Shown: positions 33,110-41,071 of the stretch, piece after piece
How positions within the stretch are numbered: position 1 is the stretch's first letter
How the letters are laid out: every line of letters starts with the position of its first letter
Assembly: GCA_021818995.1 (NCBI GenBank)
Contig: JAKASP010000001.1
Span: forward strand, 62,001-126,000
Origin: Microcaldota archaeon
GTDB taxonomy: Archaea; Micrarchaeota; Micrarchaeia; Micrarchaeales; CABMGC01
Direction: 5' to 3'
Length of the DNA stretch: 64,000 bases
Made by a program: the position numbers and the translations under genes
The notes under the pieces: generated by a model
Seen by the model: only the letters and a program-made list of their open reading frames with translations
What the model was told of the DNA's origin: nothing
Databases searched by the model: none

Positions 33110-33452
33110 TCGAGAATTATATTTAGAAAAAAGATTTCGTTATTGGGAGATTTTGGTGATAATGCACTCTTTTGTAGGCACCGTTCTAATAGAGATAACG
33201 AATGTTAGCAGCCAGCTTGTTCTGCCATATGTGCTTTTAGTGGCAATGTTCTTTCTGAATTTGCTATTTCTTGGATTTGCCTATGATTGGAAATACAATA
33301 CGTTTAGGAAAGCTCCGTATCCTTCTTTAGAAATTATGTTTGGTGTTTCAATATCGACAATTTACGGTTTTATTTTCCTCAAATTCGGACTTCTGGGCAT
33401 AATTGGGCTTATCCCCGCAGGGATGTTTCTGCTTGGGGTTGCTGGGATTTGA
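33099..33452 (+). CDS. Membrane protein cut by the right att site (N-terminal half)
   Basis: 117 residues from a TTG that overlaps the previous gene by 11 bases. A basic start (ANNRELYLEKRFRYW) is followed by three to four membrane helices. The last residues (LLGVAGI) are encoded by the att core and antisense tRNA-Trp sequence, so the chromosomal stop is accidental. Across the att core the reading phase equals that of the open frame at 31130, so excision would join the two into a longer polytopic protein. Confidence 0.6.
   Translation: MANNRELYLEKRFRYWEILVIMHSFVGTVLIEITNVSSQLVLPYVLLVAMFFLNLLFLGFAYDWKYNTFRKAPYPSLEIMFGVSISTIYGFIFLKFGLLGIIGLIPAGMFLLGVAGI
33431..33445. repeat. Element right attachment repeat (15 bp, inside tRNA-Trp)
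   Basis: GCTTGGGGTTGCTGG, complementary to the 3' acceptor strand, discriminator and part of the T stem of tRNA-Trp. Using the tRNA 3' end as att keeps the tRNA intact after integration. Confidence 0.85.
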
Positions 33453-33571
33453 ACCCAGACATGCAGGTTACGCCCATCACTTGGATCAACGCTCCAAATC
33501 TAAGTCATCGCCGAAGCTCTAAATTTTCAACATCTGGAGCCTGCCGCGCTGCCAGGTTACGCCACAACCCC
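33434..33571 (-). tRNA. tRNA-Trp (CCA) with intron
   Basis: Acceptor GGGGTTG pairs with CAACCCC and the T arm is CTGGG-TTCAAAT-CCCAG. The anticodon stem GCAGG/CCTGC is split by a 65-nt insert at about 33469-33533, after the base 3' of the anticodon. The loop is CT-CCA-GA, giving Trp. The mature length is 73. Introns at this site are frequent in archaeal tRNA-Trp and may hold a C/D guide RNA; here GCGATGA and GTGATGG resemble C-type boxes but clear D boxes are missing. Confidence 0.93.
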
Positions 33572-33628
33572 TTGCACGTAGAGCATAAGATATTAATCTT
33601 AAAATACCGAGCAGTAGAGCTGGTCCTG

Positions 33629-34234
33629 ATGATAAAGTGCATAATATTCGACCTAGGCGGAGTTGTCGTGGACTACTCTGACAAGCGCGACTACGCTCCA
33701 TACCTCTCGCGCCTGAGCGGGGTCGCGATGCGCGAGGTTGTGAAGATCTTCGACAGCAATGAGCTGAACCTGCTTGAGACAGGGAAGATGAGCCAGTCGC
33801 GGTTTACCGGCTTCATCGCTAAGCGGCTTTCCATACCGAAGAGCAAGGTCATGTTCGTGCAGAAGAGGAGGAGCAGGGCGCGGCTCGACATGGGCGTGGT
33901 GGACATAGCAAGAAGGGCATCGCGCCACTATGCCGTCGCATATCTCACAAACGAGTCCAAGGGCAGGTATGCGGACGTGCGAAGGATGCTCAGGTCTCTG
34001 GACAAGACCTTCAGGCACAGGTTCGCATCGTGCTATCTCGGCCTTTCGAAGCCCGGAGCCGCGGTATATGTGCACGTGCTTTCGACGATGGGGCTCAGAG
34101 CAGGGGAGGCGCTCTTCATAGACAACTCAGCGGACAATGTTGCCGGGGCCAGGAGGGTAGGCATAAAGTCTATATTGTTTACAAACGCTAAGGATTTGGA
34201 GAAGGAGCTGAAGAGGATGGGAATAAGGTTGTGA
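33629..34234 (+). CDS. HAD-superfamily hydrolase
   Basis: 201 residues. Motif I is IIFDLGGVVVDYS, where the second Asp of DxD is replaced by Gly, as in the epoxide-hydrolase/haloacid dehalogenase-like branch. Motif II is AYLTNES, the Lys region GLSKPGAAVY and motif IV LFIDNSADNVAGA. Probably a small-molecule phosphatase or dehalogenase-like enzyme. The ATG at 33629 lies 57 bases beyond the tRNA. One base separates it from proS, so they are likely co-transcribed. Confidence 0.88.
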   Translation: MIKCIIFDLGGVVVDYSDKRDYAPYLSRLSGVAMREVVKIFDSNELNLLETGKMSQSRFTGFIAKRLSIPKSKVMFVQKRRSRARLDMGVVDIARRASRHYAVAYLTNESKGRYADVRRMLRSLDKTFRHRFASCYLGLSKPGAAVYVHVLSTMGLRAGEALFIDNSADNVAGARRVGIKSILFTNAKDLEKELKRMGIRL

Positions 34235-34235
34235 G

Positions 34236-35696
34236 ATGGCGAAGGAAGAGGTTGAGAAGAAGGGAATAACGGTCAAGAAGGCCGAGAACTTCTCCGAGTG
34301 GTACACCCAGGTCATAGAGAAGACCGAGTTCGTGGGCTACACCTCTGTTTCCGGAGGGCTTGCGTTCAGGCCGGACGGCTATTTTGTCTGGGAGACGGTG
34401 CAGCGCGCGATTGATTCAGAGTTCAAAAGGATTGGAATAAGCAACGTCTACTTCCCGATGCTCATCCCGGAGCACCTGCTGGAAAAGGAGAAGGAGCACG
34501 TGGCGGGGTTCGCTCCCGAGGTCGCTTGGGTCACGCACGCGGGCAAATCAAAGCTCGAGGAGCGGCTAGCGGTGAGACCCACTTCAGAGACGATAATGTA
34601 CGAGAGCTTCGCCAAGTGGGTAAGGTCGTGGAGGGACCTGCCACTGCGCACCAACCAGTGGAACTCTGTCATTAGATGGGAGTTCAAGCACCCGACGCCT
34701 CTGCTGCGAAGCAGGGAGTTCCTGTGGAACGAAGGGCACACAGTATTTGCGTCGCGCAAGGAAGCAGATGCGGAACGCGATCAGATACTCGGCATATACG
34801 AGAAGGCGCTGAAGGACTATATGGCACTGCCGGGAATACCGGGCATGAAGACCGATTCCGAAAAGTTTGCGGGAGCCGAGGCGAGCTACAGCATAGAGCA
34901 CCTGGTCCCTGACGGCTGGGCGATACAGGGGCCTGACTTCCACAGCGACGGGCAGAAATTCGCAAAAGCGTTCGGCATAGAGTTCATAAACAAGGAAGGA
35001 AAGAAGGAGTTCGCGTACCAGAACACATTCGCGTTCACCACAAGAGAGCTGGGAACGATGATCATGATTCACGGAGACGACAAGGGCCTGATACTTCCGC
35101 CTCCCGTTGCGAGGATACAGGCGGTGATAGTGCCGATCTACACGGATGCAAACAAGGAAAGCGTGATCAAGACGGCGCGGGAGCTGGCGAAGAAGCTGCA
35201 AGGTTCGGTCAGGGCGTACGTTGATGACAACGATGCCTACTCTCCGGGCTGGAAGTTCAACAACTGGGAACTGCTCGGAGTTCCGCTCAGGCTGGAGATA
35301 GGCGAAAGGGACATCAAGGCCGACAAGGTCGTCGCGGTGAGGAGAGACACATCTGAGAAACGCGACGTTAAAATGAAGGAGATCGAGAAGGAGGTCGCCT
35401 CCCTGCTTGGCGAGATACACGAGAATCTCTACAGGCGCGCTAAGAAGTTCATGGACGAGAACACGCACGAGGTCAATACGTACGCCGAGCTGAAGAAGGT
35501 GGTCGAAGGCAAGCACGGGGGTATCGCGCAGGGCGGATGGTGCGGCGACGCCGAATGCGAGGCCAAGGCGAAGGAAGAGATAGGAGCGAAGATAACGAAC
35601 ATGCCCTTCGACGCGCAGCACAAGGCAAAGGGAAGGAAGTGCGTAGTGTGCGGCAATGCCGCGAAGTTCATGGCGAATTTCGCAAGATCTTATTGA
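34236..35696 (+). CDS. proS: Prolyl-tRNA synthetase, archaeal type
   Basis: 486 residues. Class II motifs are present: motif 2 region NQWNSVIRWEFKHPTPLLRS and motif 3 region TTRELGTMIMIHGDDKGL. The anticodon domain follows, then the archaeal/eukaryotic-type C-terminal zinc-binding domain with WCGDAECE and KCVVCG. Full length. It charges tRNA-Pro, one isoacceptor of which (CGG) lies at 51.1 kb. An AlaX-type editing gene is 2 kb downstream. Confidence 0.97.
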   Translation: MAKEEVEKKGITVKKAENFSEWYTQVIEKTEFVGYTSVSGGLAFRPDGYFVWETVQRAIDSEFKRIGISNVYFPMLIPEHLLEKEKEHVAGFAPEVAWVTHAGKSKLEERLAVRPTSETIMYESFAKWVRSWRDLPLRTNQWNSVIRWEFKHPTPLLRSREFLWNEGHTVFASRKEADAERDQILGIYEKALKDYMALPGIPGMKTDSEKFAGAEASYSIEHLVPDGWAIQGPDFHSDGQKFAKAFGIEFINKEGKKEFAYQNTFAFTTRELGTMIMIHGDDKGLILPPPVARIQAVIVPIYTDANKESVIKTARELAKKLQGSVRAYVDDNDAYSPGWKFNNWELLGVPLRLEIGERDIKADKVVAVRRDTSEKRDVKMKEIEKEVASLLGEIHENLYRRAKKFMDENTHEVNTYAELKKVVEGKHGGIAQGGWCGDAECEAKAKEEIGAKITNMPFDAQHKAKGRKCVVCGNAAKFMANFARSY

Positions 35697-35766
35697 AGCA
35701 TCAGACACGAAGTTTATTCATCACAGATCAGAAATACCTCGTGTCATCACGATACTATTCCTCACT

Positions 35767-36642
35767 TCAGATATTTAACGTTAGCAGGTAGGCGAAGAAG
35801 ACGAGCATGAGGGCAAGCGCCAGCTTCTTTACTATGCCCTTCTCGTTGAAGAGCGAGCCTGCGAAGACGACTGTTATGACCACGTAGAAAGTGTTCCTGA
35901 GCGGCTGCGCTAGGCTTACCGGAGCCACGGTCAAAGCCACGAAGTACGTGGCCCTGTAGCCGAGCGTTAGTATCGCCTGGGCAACGAGAGGCAGCTTGTA
36001 CATCTTCAAGCTGCTCACTATCTCCTTCACGCCGCCGTACCTCACGGTTATGAGTATGGTGTAGCTCGCGGACATGAAGATGCCCGTGAGTATAAGGAAG
36101 GTGTACGGGTTCATGCTGATGAGCAGGTACCTGCTGATTATCGTGCCGACGGCCGAAAGTACGGAATAGAAGACTATCATGTACCTGTACTTGTTGCTGT
36201 CGAATCCTGGCGCCGCGGACTTCTTCACCCTGAAGACGAGCATGTACGTTGCTAGTATCATCGCAGCTATCACTATGTACTGGAACGGGCTGAGCACCTC
36301 GCCGAGGAATGGGAATGCGAGGAGGACCACGAAGAGCGTGGGCAGGCTGCTGAAGGCAGGAGACGCTATCGATATCTCGCCGTGCTTGAACACCCTTGCC
36401 GAGAGAAGGAAGACGTAGGCGTTGAGCGCGCCGAGAGCTATGAGAATTGCGAGCTGCTGCGCGCTCACGTCAAAGTTTGCCCAGGGCAGGAAGACGAGCG
36501 AGAAGAGGGTGACGAGAGGTGCGAGCGCGGAGCTGAAAGCCGTCGCGTGCTCTATCTTGAGGGAGAACTTCTCGACTATCGTAGCTACTCCCATCAGTAC
36601 AGAGGAGAGCAGGACGAGAAGGTACCAGTAGATCGTGTGCAC
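35767..36642 (-). CDS. EamA/DMT-family transporter
   Basis: 291 residues with ten hydrophobic helices in two repeats, the EamA layout. The start MHTIYWYLLVLLSSVLMGVA and the second-repeat helix LILTGIFMSASYTILI fit drug/metabolite transporter proteins. Substrate cannot be told. The 70 bases between proS and this convergent gene hold nothing I can identify beyond an AT-rich stretch. Confidence 0.85.
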   Translation of the reverse strand: MHTIYWYLLVLLSSVLMGVATIVEKFSLKIEHATAFSSALAPLVTLFSLVFLPWANFDVSAQQLAILIALGALNAYVFLLSARVFKHGEISIASPAFSSLPTLFVVLLAFPFLGEVLSPFQYIVIAAMILATYMLVFRVKKSAAPGFDSNKYRYMIVFYSVLSAVGTIISRYLLISMNPYTFLILTGIFMSASYTILITVRYGGVKEIVSSLKMYKLPLVAQAILTLGYRATYFVALTVAPVSLAQPLRNTFYVVITVVFAGSLFNEKGIVKKLALALMLVFFAYLLTLNI

Positions 36643-36654
36643 ACCGTGCAGCGG

Positions 36655-37422
36655 TCAGCGCTGCATGCTGAATACAACGTATATGTTTTTAGTTACCGTT
36701 GCCGTGCCCGCGAAGAAGGTCTGGTTGCTCGCGGCGTTGGCCGCGGAGAAGACGCCGTACGGATAGTAGATGTAGCCGTTCTGAACCGTTATGTTCTGCA
36801 CGTGCAGAATAGCTCCGCTAGAGAGCGCGGTCGCCTGGCTTGTAGCGTTCTGGATGGCGAGCGTGAGCGCCTGCTGGCTTAGGCTGGTCTGCTGCTGCGC
36901 GGACAGCTTTGCTGACGCGTCGCTTATGCTGACTCCGCCTATCCTGCTGATCCCGGAGATTGCTGCGCTGGCGCTCGACGCCTGCGGCAGTGTTATGAGC
37001 AATGATTCGATCGCCGAATAGAACCTGCGTTGCGAGGGACAGATTGTGGTTGTGCTCGGGTATATGGGATAGTAGATTGGAGTGCAGTTGCTAGCAGGAT
37101 AGACATTGTAAGACTGGGTCTGTATAGCGCTCGCGTTACCGTTGAGGAACGGCAGCAAGGTGGTGTTTAGCGCCGCGGCTATGGCGCTTAGGTTCGAGAC
37201 TGCGCTTGCGGCGTTAGCGCCTGTTGCGTTAAGAACAACATAGATCTGGGCCTCGCTTGGTACAGCGCTTACCGAACCGCTTGCTGATACGCTTATCAGC
37301 GAAAGGTGCTGCGGCGCTCCCTGCAGTATCGCATAGCCGACGAAAGCGAGTGCGAGCGATATGAGTATCGGGAAGATTAGGAATCGCGCGCTTGGGCCCA
37401 CGTCAACTTCTGTCCTTGCCAT
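36655..37422 (-). CDS. SIMPL-domain (DUF541) surface protein
   Basis: 255 residues. One N-terminal membrane helix (about 14-34), then a SIMPL/DUF541 domain: SVSASGSVSAVPSEAQIYVV at the front is the usual sVsGxGxvxvxPDxaxixxxV pattern, and later SLSQQALTLAIQNATSQATA is the conserved helix. Two exterior Cys (SNCTPIYYP, TICPSQRR) may pair. Role in archaea unknown; bacterial relatives act in the envelope under oxidative stress. Confidence 0.85.
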   Translation of the reverse strand: MARTEVDVGPSARFLIFPILISLALAFVGYAILQGAPQHLSLISVSASGSVSAVPSEAQIYVVLNATGANAASAVSNLSAIAAALNTTLLPFLNGNASAIQTQSYNVYPASNCTPIYYPIYPSTTTICPSQRRFYSAIESLLITLPQASSASAAISGISRIGGVSISDASAKLSAQQQTSLSQQALTLAIQNATSQATALSSGAILHVQNITVQNGYIYYPYGVFSAANAASNQTFFAGTATVTKNIYVVFSMQR

Positions 37423-37460
37423 TCTATCATGTGCTATACGCAGCCAACATTTTAAAGAGC

Positions 37461-37533
37461 TAGCCCCGATCGGATTCGAACCGGTGTTCGCGGGTCCAAA
37501 GCCCGCTGTCCTTGGCCACTAGACGACGGGGCT
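37461..37533 (-). tRNA. tRNA-Gln (TTG)
   Basis: The 73-nt cloverleaf has acceptor AGCCCCG/CGGGGCT, anticodon stem GCGGG/CCCGC, loop CT-TTG-GA and T arm CCGG-TTCGAAT-CCG(A). No intron. As in other archaea, this tRNA would be charged with Glu by the GluRS at 42.4 kb and then amidated by GatDE, which is not in the window. Confidence 0.95.
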
Positions 37534-37587
37534 GCACGTGGTATAATGGCTCTTTTATTATTAACGTTTTGTTGCCAAATGTAAACG

Positions 37588-38319
37588 ATGACCGTCAAGC
37601 TGTACTGGAAGGACGCGTACCTGAAGGAGTTCGACTCTGTAGTGGAACGCGTTGACGGCAATAGGGTGGTGCTGAAGGAGACCGCTTTCTACCCTACCGG
37701 CGGCGGGGTGCTGAACGACACCGGCACGCTGACTGTGAACGGGATCGGCTGCAGGGTCGCTGACGTGAGCAAGGAAGACGACGTCATATTCCACCATGTC
37801 GAAGGCATACCTCAGATCAAAGCAGGAGATTCGGTGCACGGAGCCATAGATTGGGAGAGGAGGTATTCGCTGATGCGATACCACACGGCCGTTCACCTGA
37901 TGGACGGCATAGTGGAGAAGAGGTACCAGAACGGTGGCATAACCGGCGGCACCATCTTTCCGGACAGGGCGAGGATGGACTTCGCGATGGAGAACCTGAA
38001 CAGGGAGCTGGCGCAGAAGATAGTAGACGAGACGAACTCTGCGGCAAGCGAGGGGCACAAGGTGTCATCGAAGATAATAAGCCGCGACGAAGCTCTCTCC
38101 ATGCCGAACCTTGCCAGGACAGAGCCGGGCAGGCAGCTGATAATGAGCATGCCCGAGGTGAGAATCGTCGAGATAGAGGGCGTAGACGTGCAGTCCGACG
38201 GCGGCCTGCATGTCGCGAACACGAATGAGATAGGCAGACTTGCGCTCTCCAAGTTCGAGAACAAGGGGAAACACAGCAAAAGGATCGAGATTACGCTTGG
38301 TGGATCGAATGAGAATTGA
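37588..38319 (+). CDS. alaX: Alanyl-tRNA editing protein AlaX
   Basis: 243 residues. Free-standing AlaX removes mischarged Ser or Gly from tRNA-Ala. Zinc ligands are in RYHTAVHLMDGIV (HxxxH) and GGLHVANTNEIG, where the usual Cys is replaced by Gly-Gly-Leu next to His. The N-terminal beta domain (FYPTGGGVLNDTGTL) makes it the longer AlaX-M type. It overlaps the start of the DUF3850 gene by 11 bases. Confidence 0.92.
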   Translation: MTVKLYWKDAYLKEFDSVVERVDGNRVVLKETAFYPTGGGVLNDTGTLTVNGIGCRVADVSKEDDVIFHHVEGIPQIKAGDSVHGAIDWERRYSLMRYHTAVHLMDGIVEKRYQNGGITGGTIFPDRARMDFAMENLNRELAQKIVDETNSAASEGHKVSSKIISRDEALSMPNLARTEPGRQLIMSMPEVRIVEIEGVDVQSDGGLHVANTNEIGRLALSKFENKGKHSKRIEITLGGSNEN

Positions 38320-38575
38320 GAAAAAGGTTTGGCCGGAGTACTTCCAGAAGGTGTCCTCGGGAGAGAAGAATTTTGAGTTCAGGCTCGCGGATTTTGAGTG
38401 CAGTTCGGGTGACGTGCTGGTCCTGAAGGAGTACGACCCGAAAACGAAGAGTTACACCGGGAGGAGCGTGGAGAGGAAGGTAACCTACGTGACCAAAATT
38501 GATGCGGAGAAGTTCTATGCGAAGGATGCGATAGCGAAGTACGGTTTGCAGATAATTTCTTTCAGACCGGACTAG
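38309..38575 (+). CDS. ASCH/DUF3850-like small protein
   Basis: 88 residues. It reads KVWPEYFQKVSSGEKNFEFR, then GDVLVLKEYDPKTKSYTGRS and a strand with KVTYVTK, the DUF3850 branch of the ASCH/PUA-like fold. Members are thought to bind RNA or nucleotides. Overlap with alaX in another frame suggests joint translation and a tRNA-linked role, which is inferred. Confidence 0.85.
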   Translation: MRIEKKVWPEYFQKVSSGEKNFEFRLADFECSSGDVLVLKEYDPKTKSYTGRSVERKVTYVTKIDAEKFYAKDAIAKYGLQIISFRPD

Positions 38576-38982
38576 AGTTCTTTCGTTGCAGTGTCCACGG
38601 GCTTGTGCTCGAATTCGAACGCGGCCTTCTTCAGCGCCCTAAGCGAGAGCGTCGCGCAGTGCATCCTCACGGGTCCCGGATCTATGTTGATTATCTTCAG
38701 CAGGTCCTTGTAGCTCATCTTCTCAAGCTGCGCTAGCGTCTTCCCCTTCAGCTCGTCTGTCAGCATGCTCGCGCTGCCCATCGAGATCACGCACCCGCTC
38801 CCTTCGAAGCTCACGTCCTCTATCGTGCCGCCGTTGAGCTTCAGGTACACGGTTATGACGTCGCCGCACGAGACGTTCTCCTCGCCCATGCTGATGCTCG
38901 CGTCATCCATCGCGTGCTTGTTGCTAGGGTGCTCGTAATGGTATATGAGCTGCTCCGCGTACATGTCCAAGGACATTTTCAT
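38572..38982 (-). CDS. sufU: SufU/IscU-type Fe-S scaffold
   Basis: 136 residues from an ATG that overlaps the uppP stop (ATGA). Scaffold features are HYEHPSNKHAMDDASI, a first Cys in ENVSCGDVITVYLKLNGG, a second in FEGSGCVISMGSASML and a third in VRMHCATLSLRALKKA. It assembles Fe-S clusters, needed here for LipA and the Rieske protein. The much longer open frame upstream is a shadow of uppP. Confidence 0.93.
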   Translation of the reverse strand: MKMSLDMYAEQLIYHYEHPSNKHAMDDASISMGEENVSCGDVITVYLKLNGGTIEDVSFEGSGCVISMGSASMLTDELKGKTLAQLEKMSYKDLLKIINIDPGPVRMHCATLSLRALKKAAFEFEHKPVDTATKEL

Positions 38983-39833
38983 CCACCTATTCCCGTGACT
39001 ATGCTTATGAGCCCGCTCGCTATTGCGATTACTCCAAGCGCCGCAGTGAGATAAACGATTTTCGACCTGCCCGCGACCTTGATCAGGAAGTCTATCAGGA
39101 AGAGGCTGACCACTATCGACACGATTATCGCGACGCCAAGGCCTGCGATGCCGATGCTCGCTATCGCGGTTGAGACGTTGACGTTTGTGGCCACGAGCGT
39201 GAGCCCGAATGCTGCGACGGATGCGAAGATGCCGGTTATGAACGAGAGCCTGAAGGCCTCGTCCGCTTCTACGTTCATGATTAGCATAGTGCTTGTCGTT
39301 ATCCCGGACCTGCTGACCCCTGGCAGCGCGGCTATGCCCTGCGCTATCCCGATCAGCACGTAGTCCCATATCCCAAGGTTTGCAAGCTTCTTCGTGTTAG
39401 CCATCTTCGCCTGCCTTCTCGAATATCTTATGAGGAGAGCATCGCCTATCAGTATCACGCCTATGACAAGCATCGGTATGCCTATCGAGAAGCCGGTTAT
39501 AGAGTCGGCAAAGAGGTAGAGGGGCGCGCCGATTATTCCAGTCATTACTATAGTAACTACAACAAACGCGAGCAGCCTCCTGGCGTGCGCATCCCTAGAT
39601 CCGAGCAGCACGTTCACCAAGGCAGCGAGCTCCCTCCTGAAGTAGATGACCGCTGCTATGACCGTGCCTATCTCCATGAAGAGGCCGAACGTGTACGCCT
39701 GCTGGAAGCTGAGGCCTAGGAGATAGTTCGAGGCCACGAGCACCTGGGTCTTGCTGCTTATCGGCAGCCACTCGCTTATTCCCTGCACTATGCCTATGAT
39801 TGCGCCTATCAGCAGCTGGTAGAGTGAGGTCAT
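38979..39833 (-). CDS. uppP: Undecaprenyl-diphosphatase-like UppP/BacA
   Basis: 284 residues, eight membrane helices. Catalytic motifs are GISEWLPISSKTQ and GVSRSGITTSTMLIM. It dephosphorylates polyprenyl diphosphates for carrier-lipid recycling, which in archaea supports N-glycosylation. That fits the many glycosylation sequons of the window's surface proteins. It is coupled to sufU by a four-base overlap. Confidence 0.94.
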   Translation of the reverse strand: MTSLYQLLIGAIIGIVQGISEWLPISSKTQVLVASNYLLGLSFQQAYTFGLFMEIGTVIAAVIYFRRELAALVNVLLGSRDAHARRLLAFVVVTIVMTGIIGAPLYLFADSITGFSIGIPMLVIGVILIGDALLIRYSRRQAKMANTKKLANLGIWDYVLIGIAQGIAALPGVSRSGITTSTMLIMNVEADEAFRLSFITGIFASVAAFGLTLVATNVNVSTAIASIGIAGLGVAIIVSIVVSLFLIDFLIKVAGRSKIVYLTAALGVIAIASGLISIVTGIGG

Positions 39834-39891
39834 TGAAACATACCACTCTGGTTGTTATACTTATAAAATAGGGCACGCTTTTATAATACGC

Positions 39892-40260
39892 ATGCAGTCG
39901 ATAATTGTTGACACGAGCGCGATAGTCTTCGCGGCCGAGAACGGCGTGGACATCTTCGCTACGATAGAGCAGAGGCTGCCGGGCTGCACCATGGTCGTGT
40001 CCACAGGCATAATAGAGGAGCTTGAGAGGATCTCGGGCTCTGCGCTTGCGAGCAAGAAGGCTGCGCGGCTCGCCCTCGAGATGATGGATGCGCACAAGAT
40101 AAAGGTGCTGAAGGGCGGGAACGAGGTAGACGCGTGGATAGTGAAGGAGAGCTCTGCTAGGAAGTGGAGCGTCTGCACCAACGACATAGGCCTGAAGAAG
40201 GAGCTCAAGAAGAGGAAAGTCGAGGTTCTGAGCGCCTCAAGCAATGGGATTTTAAGATAG
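39892..40260 (+). CDS. PIN-domain protein, Fcf1/Utp24-like (VapC superfamily)
   Basis: 122 residues. Acidic residues for metal binding are in IIVDTSAIVFAAENG, EELERISG, NEVDAWIV and CTNDIGLKKELKKR. The last segment is typical of the archaeal COG1412 PIN proteins linked to rRNA processing rather than toxin VapC. No antitoxin gene is adjacent and the gene precedes rpoE1, the usual archaeal order. Function in pre-rRNA cleavage is family-based. Confidence 0.88.
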   Translation: MQSIIVDTSAIVFAAENGVDIFATIEQRLPGCTMVVSTGIIEELERISGSALASKKAARLALEMMDAHKIKVLKGGNEVDAWIVKESSARKWSVCTNDIGLKKELKKRKVEVLSASSNGILR

Positions 40261-40299
40261 TACCTACCAATATCTCATGTTCAATCCTCAGGTGAGAGT

Positions 40300-40875
40300 C
40301 TGTACTACACATACACGATAAAAGACTCGGTCAGCGTGCCGCCGAAGTACATCGGAGAGGACATAAGCAAGGCGACCACCGAGATACTGCGCACAAAGTA
40401 CGAGCGAACGCTCGACAAGGAGATGGGCGTAATGCTTGTGGTGCACAACGTCAGGGACATAAGCGATGGCTACATCCTTCCTGCGGACCCTAACATACAT
40501 CACGACGTCACTTTCGACGTACTCACGTTCAAGCTGGAGGTGGACGAGGTGGTGCTCGGCGAGGTATCCGAGCTCGCGGACTTCGGTCTATTCGTAAGGC
40601 TTGGACCTATAGACGGGCTGGTGCACCTCTCGCAGATAACGAGCGACTTCATAACGTTCGACAGGAAGGCCGGGGTGTTCGTGTCGAAGAACACGAAGCG
40701 CACGGTCAAGAAGGGAGACATGGTTTACGCCAAGGTCTCGACGATAAGCATAAGGAACACGATACAGGACGCGAAGATAGCCCTGACGATGAGGCCCGAG
40801 GGCTTCGGAAAGCCCGAGTGGGTCAAGGAAGAGAAGATCAGGGAGATAAGGCAGAAGAGGAAGAAGGGAAGGTGA
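40300..40875 (+). CDS. rpoE1: RNA polymerase subunit Rpo7 (RpoE1), CTG start
   Basis: 191 residues. It forms the polymerase stalk with Rpo4. The S1-type C-terminal domain has SELADFGLFVRLGPIDGLVH. Family members begin M-Y-x-x-x-x-x-x-D-x-V-x-[IV]-PP. Here this reads LYYTYTIKDSVSVPPKYIG, with the first residue encoded by CTG at 40300 and AGGTGA six bases upstream. The next usual start, GTG 40336, would delete the first twelve residues of the conserved domain. No ATG, GTG or TTG lies in frame upstream. Spt4 follows after four bases. Confidence 0.95.
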   Translation: MYYTYTIKDSVSVPPKYIGEDISKATTEILRTKYERTLDKEMGVMLVVHNVRDISDGYILPADPNIHHDVTFDVLTFKLEVDEVVLGEVSELADFGLFVRLGPIDGLVHLSQITSDFITFDRKAGVFVSKNTKRTVKKGDMVYAKVSTISIRNTIQDAKIALTMRPEGFGKPEWVKEEKIREIRQKRKKGR

Positions 40876-40879
40876 GAAG

Positions 40880-41071
40880 ATGGCAGAGAAGGCTTGCAGG
40901 ACCGATAGGCTGATAATCTCTCAGGGGGACACGTGCCCGATATGCGGACAGAGCAACCTAACTAGCAAGTGGTCCGGTTACATGGTCATACTGAATGTCG
41001 AGAAATCAGAACTCGCGAAGAAGATGGGGCTTAAGATAAACGGCTCGTACGCGCTGCACCTGAACGACTAG
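40880..41071 (+). CDS. spt4: Transcription elongation factor Spt4 (RpoE2)
   Basis: 63 residues. Spt4 binds Spt5 and aids elongation. The zinc finger keeps only CPICG with an upstream Cys (KACRTDRLII), and the core strand reads SGYMVILNVEKSELAKKMG. This is the usual archaeal length and gene order after rpoE1. It overlaps the convergent FKBP gene by four bases. Confidence 0.94.
   Translation: MAEKACRTDRLIISQGDTCPICGQSNLTSKWSGYMVILNVEKSELAKKMGLKINGSYALHLND

Larger units (their letters stand above)
31129..33445. mobile_element. Small integrative element in the tRNA-Trp gene
   Basis: The region is bounded by a perfect 15-bp direct repeat, GCTTGGGGTTGCTGG. The right copy is the 3' end of the tRNA-Trp gene (acceptor strand and part of the T stem) and the left copy is a bare fragment. 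Between them lie a tyrosine recombinase, three small membrane-protein frames and a hairpin-rich segment. Base composition is clearly more AT-rich than the host, except in the hairpin segment. At about 2.3 kb it is very small and carries no replication gene that I recognise. Confidence 0.85.

Noticed and set aside
33449..33628. Upstream extension of the HAD gene
   Set aside because: It runs through the antisense tRNA-Trp. HAD motif I needs only the start at 33629.
38572..39369. 265-codon minus frame ending in the scaffold protein
   Set aside because: Only the last 136 codons match SufU. The upstream part is a shadow of uppP in another frame, and an ATGA overlap marks the true start.
39892..40260. 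VapC toxin
   Set aside because: No antitoxin gene is adjacent. Sequence and position before rpoE1 match the archaeal Fcf1-like PIN family.
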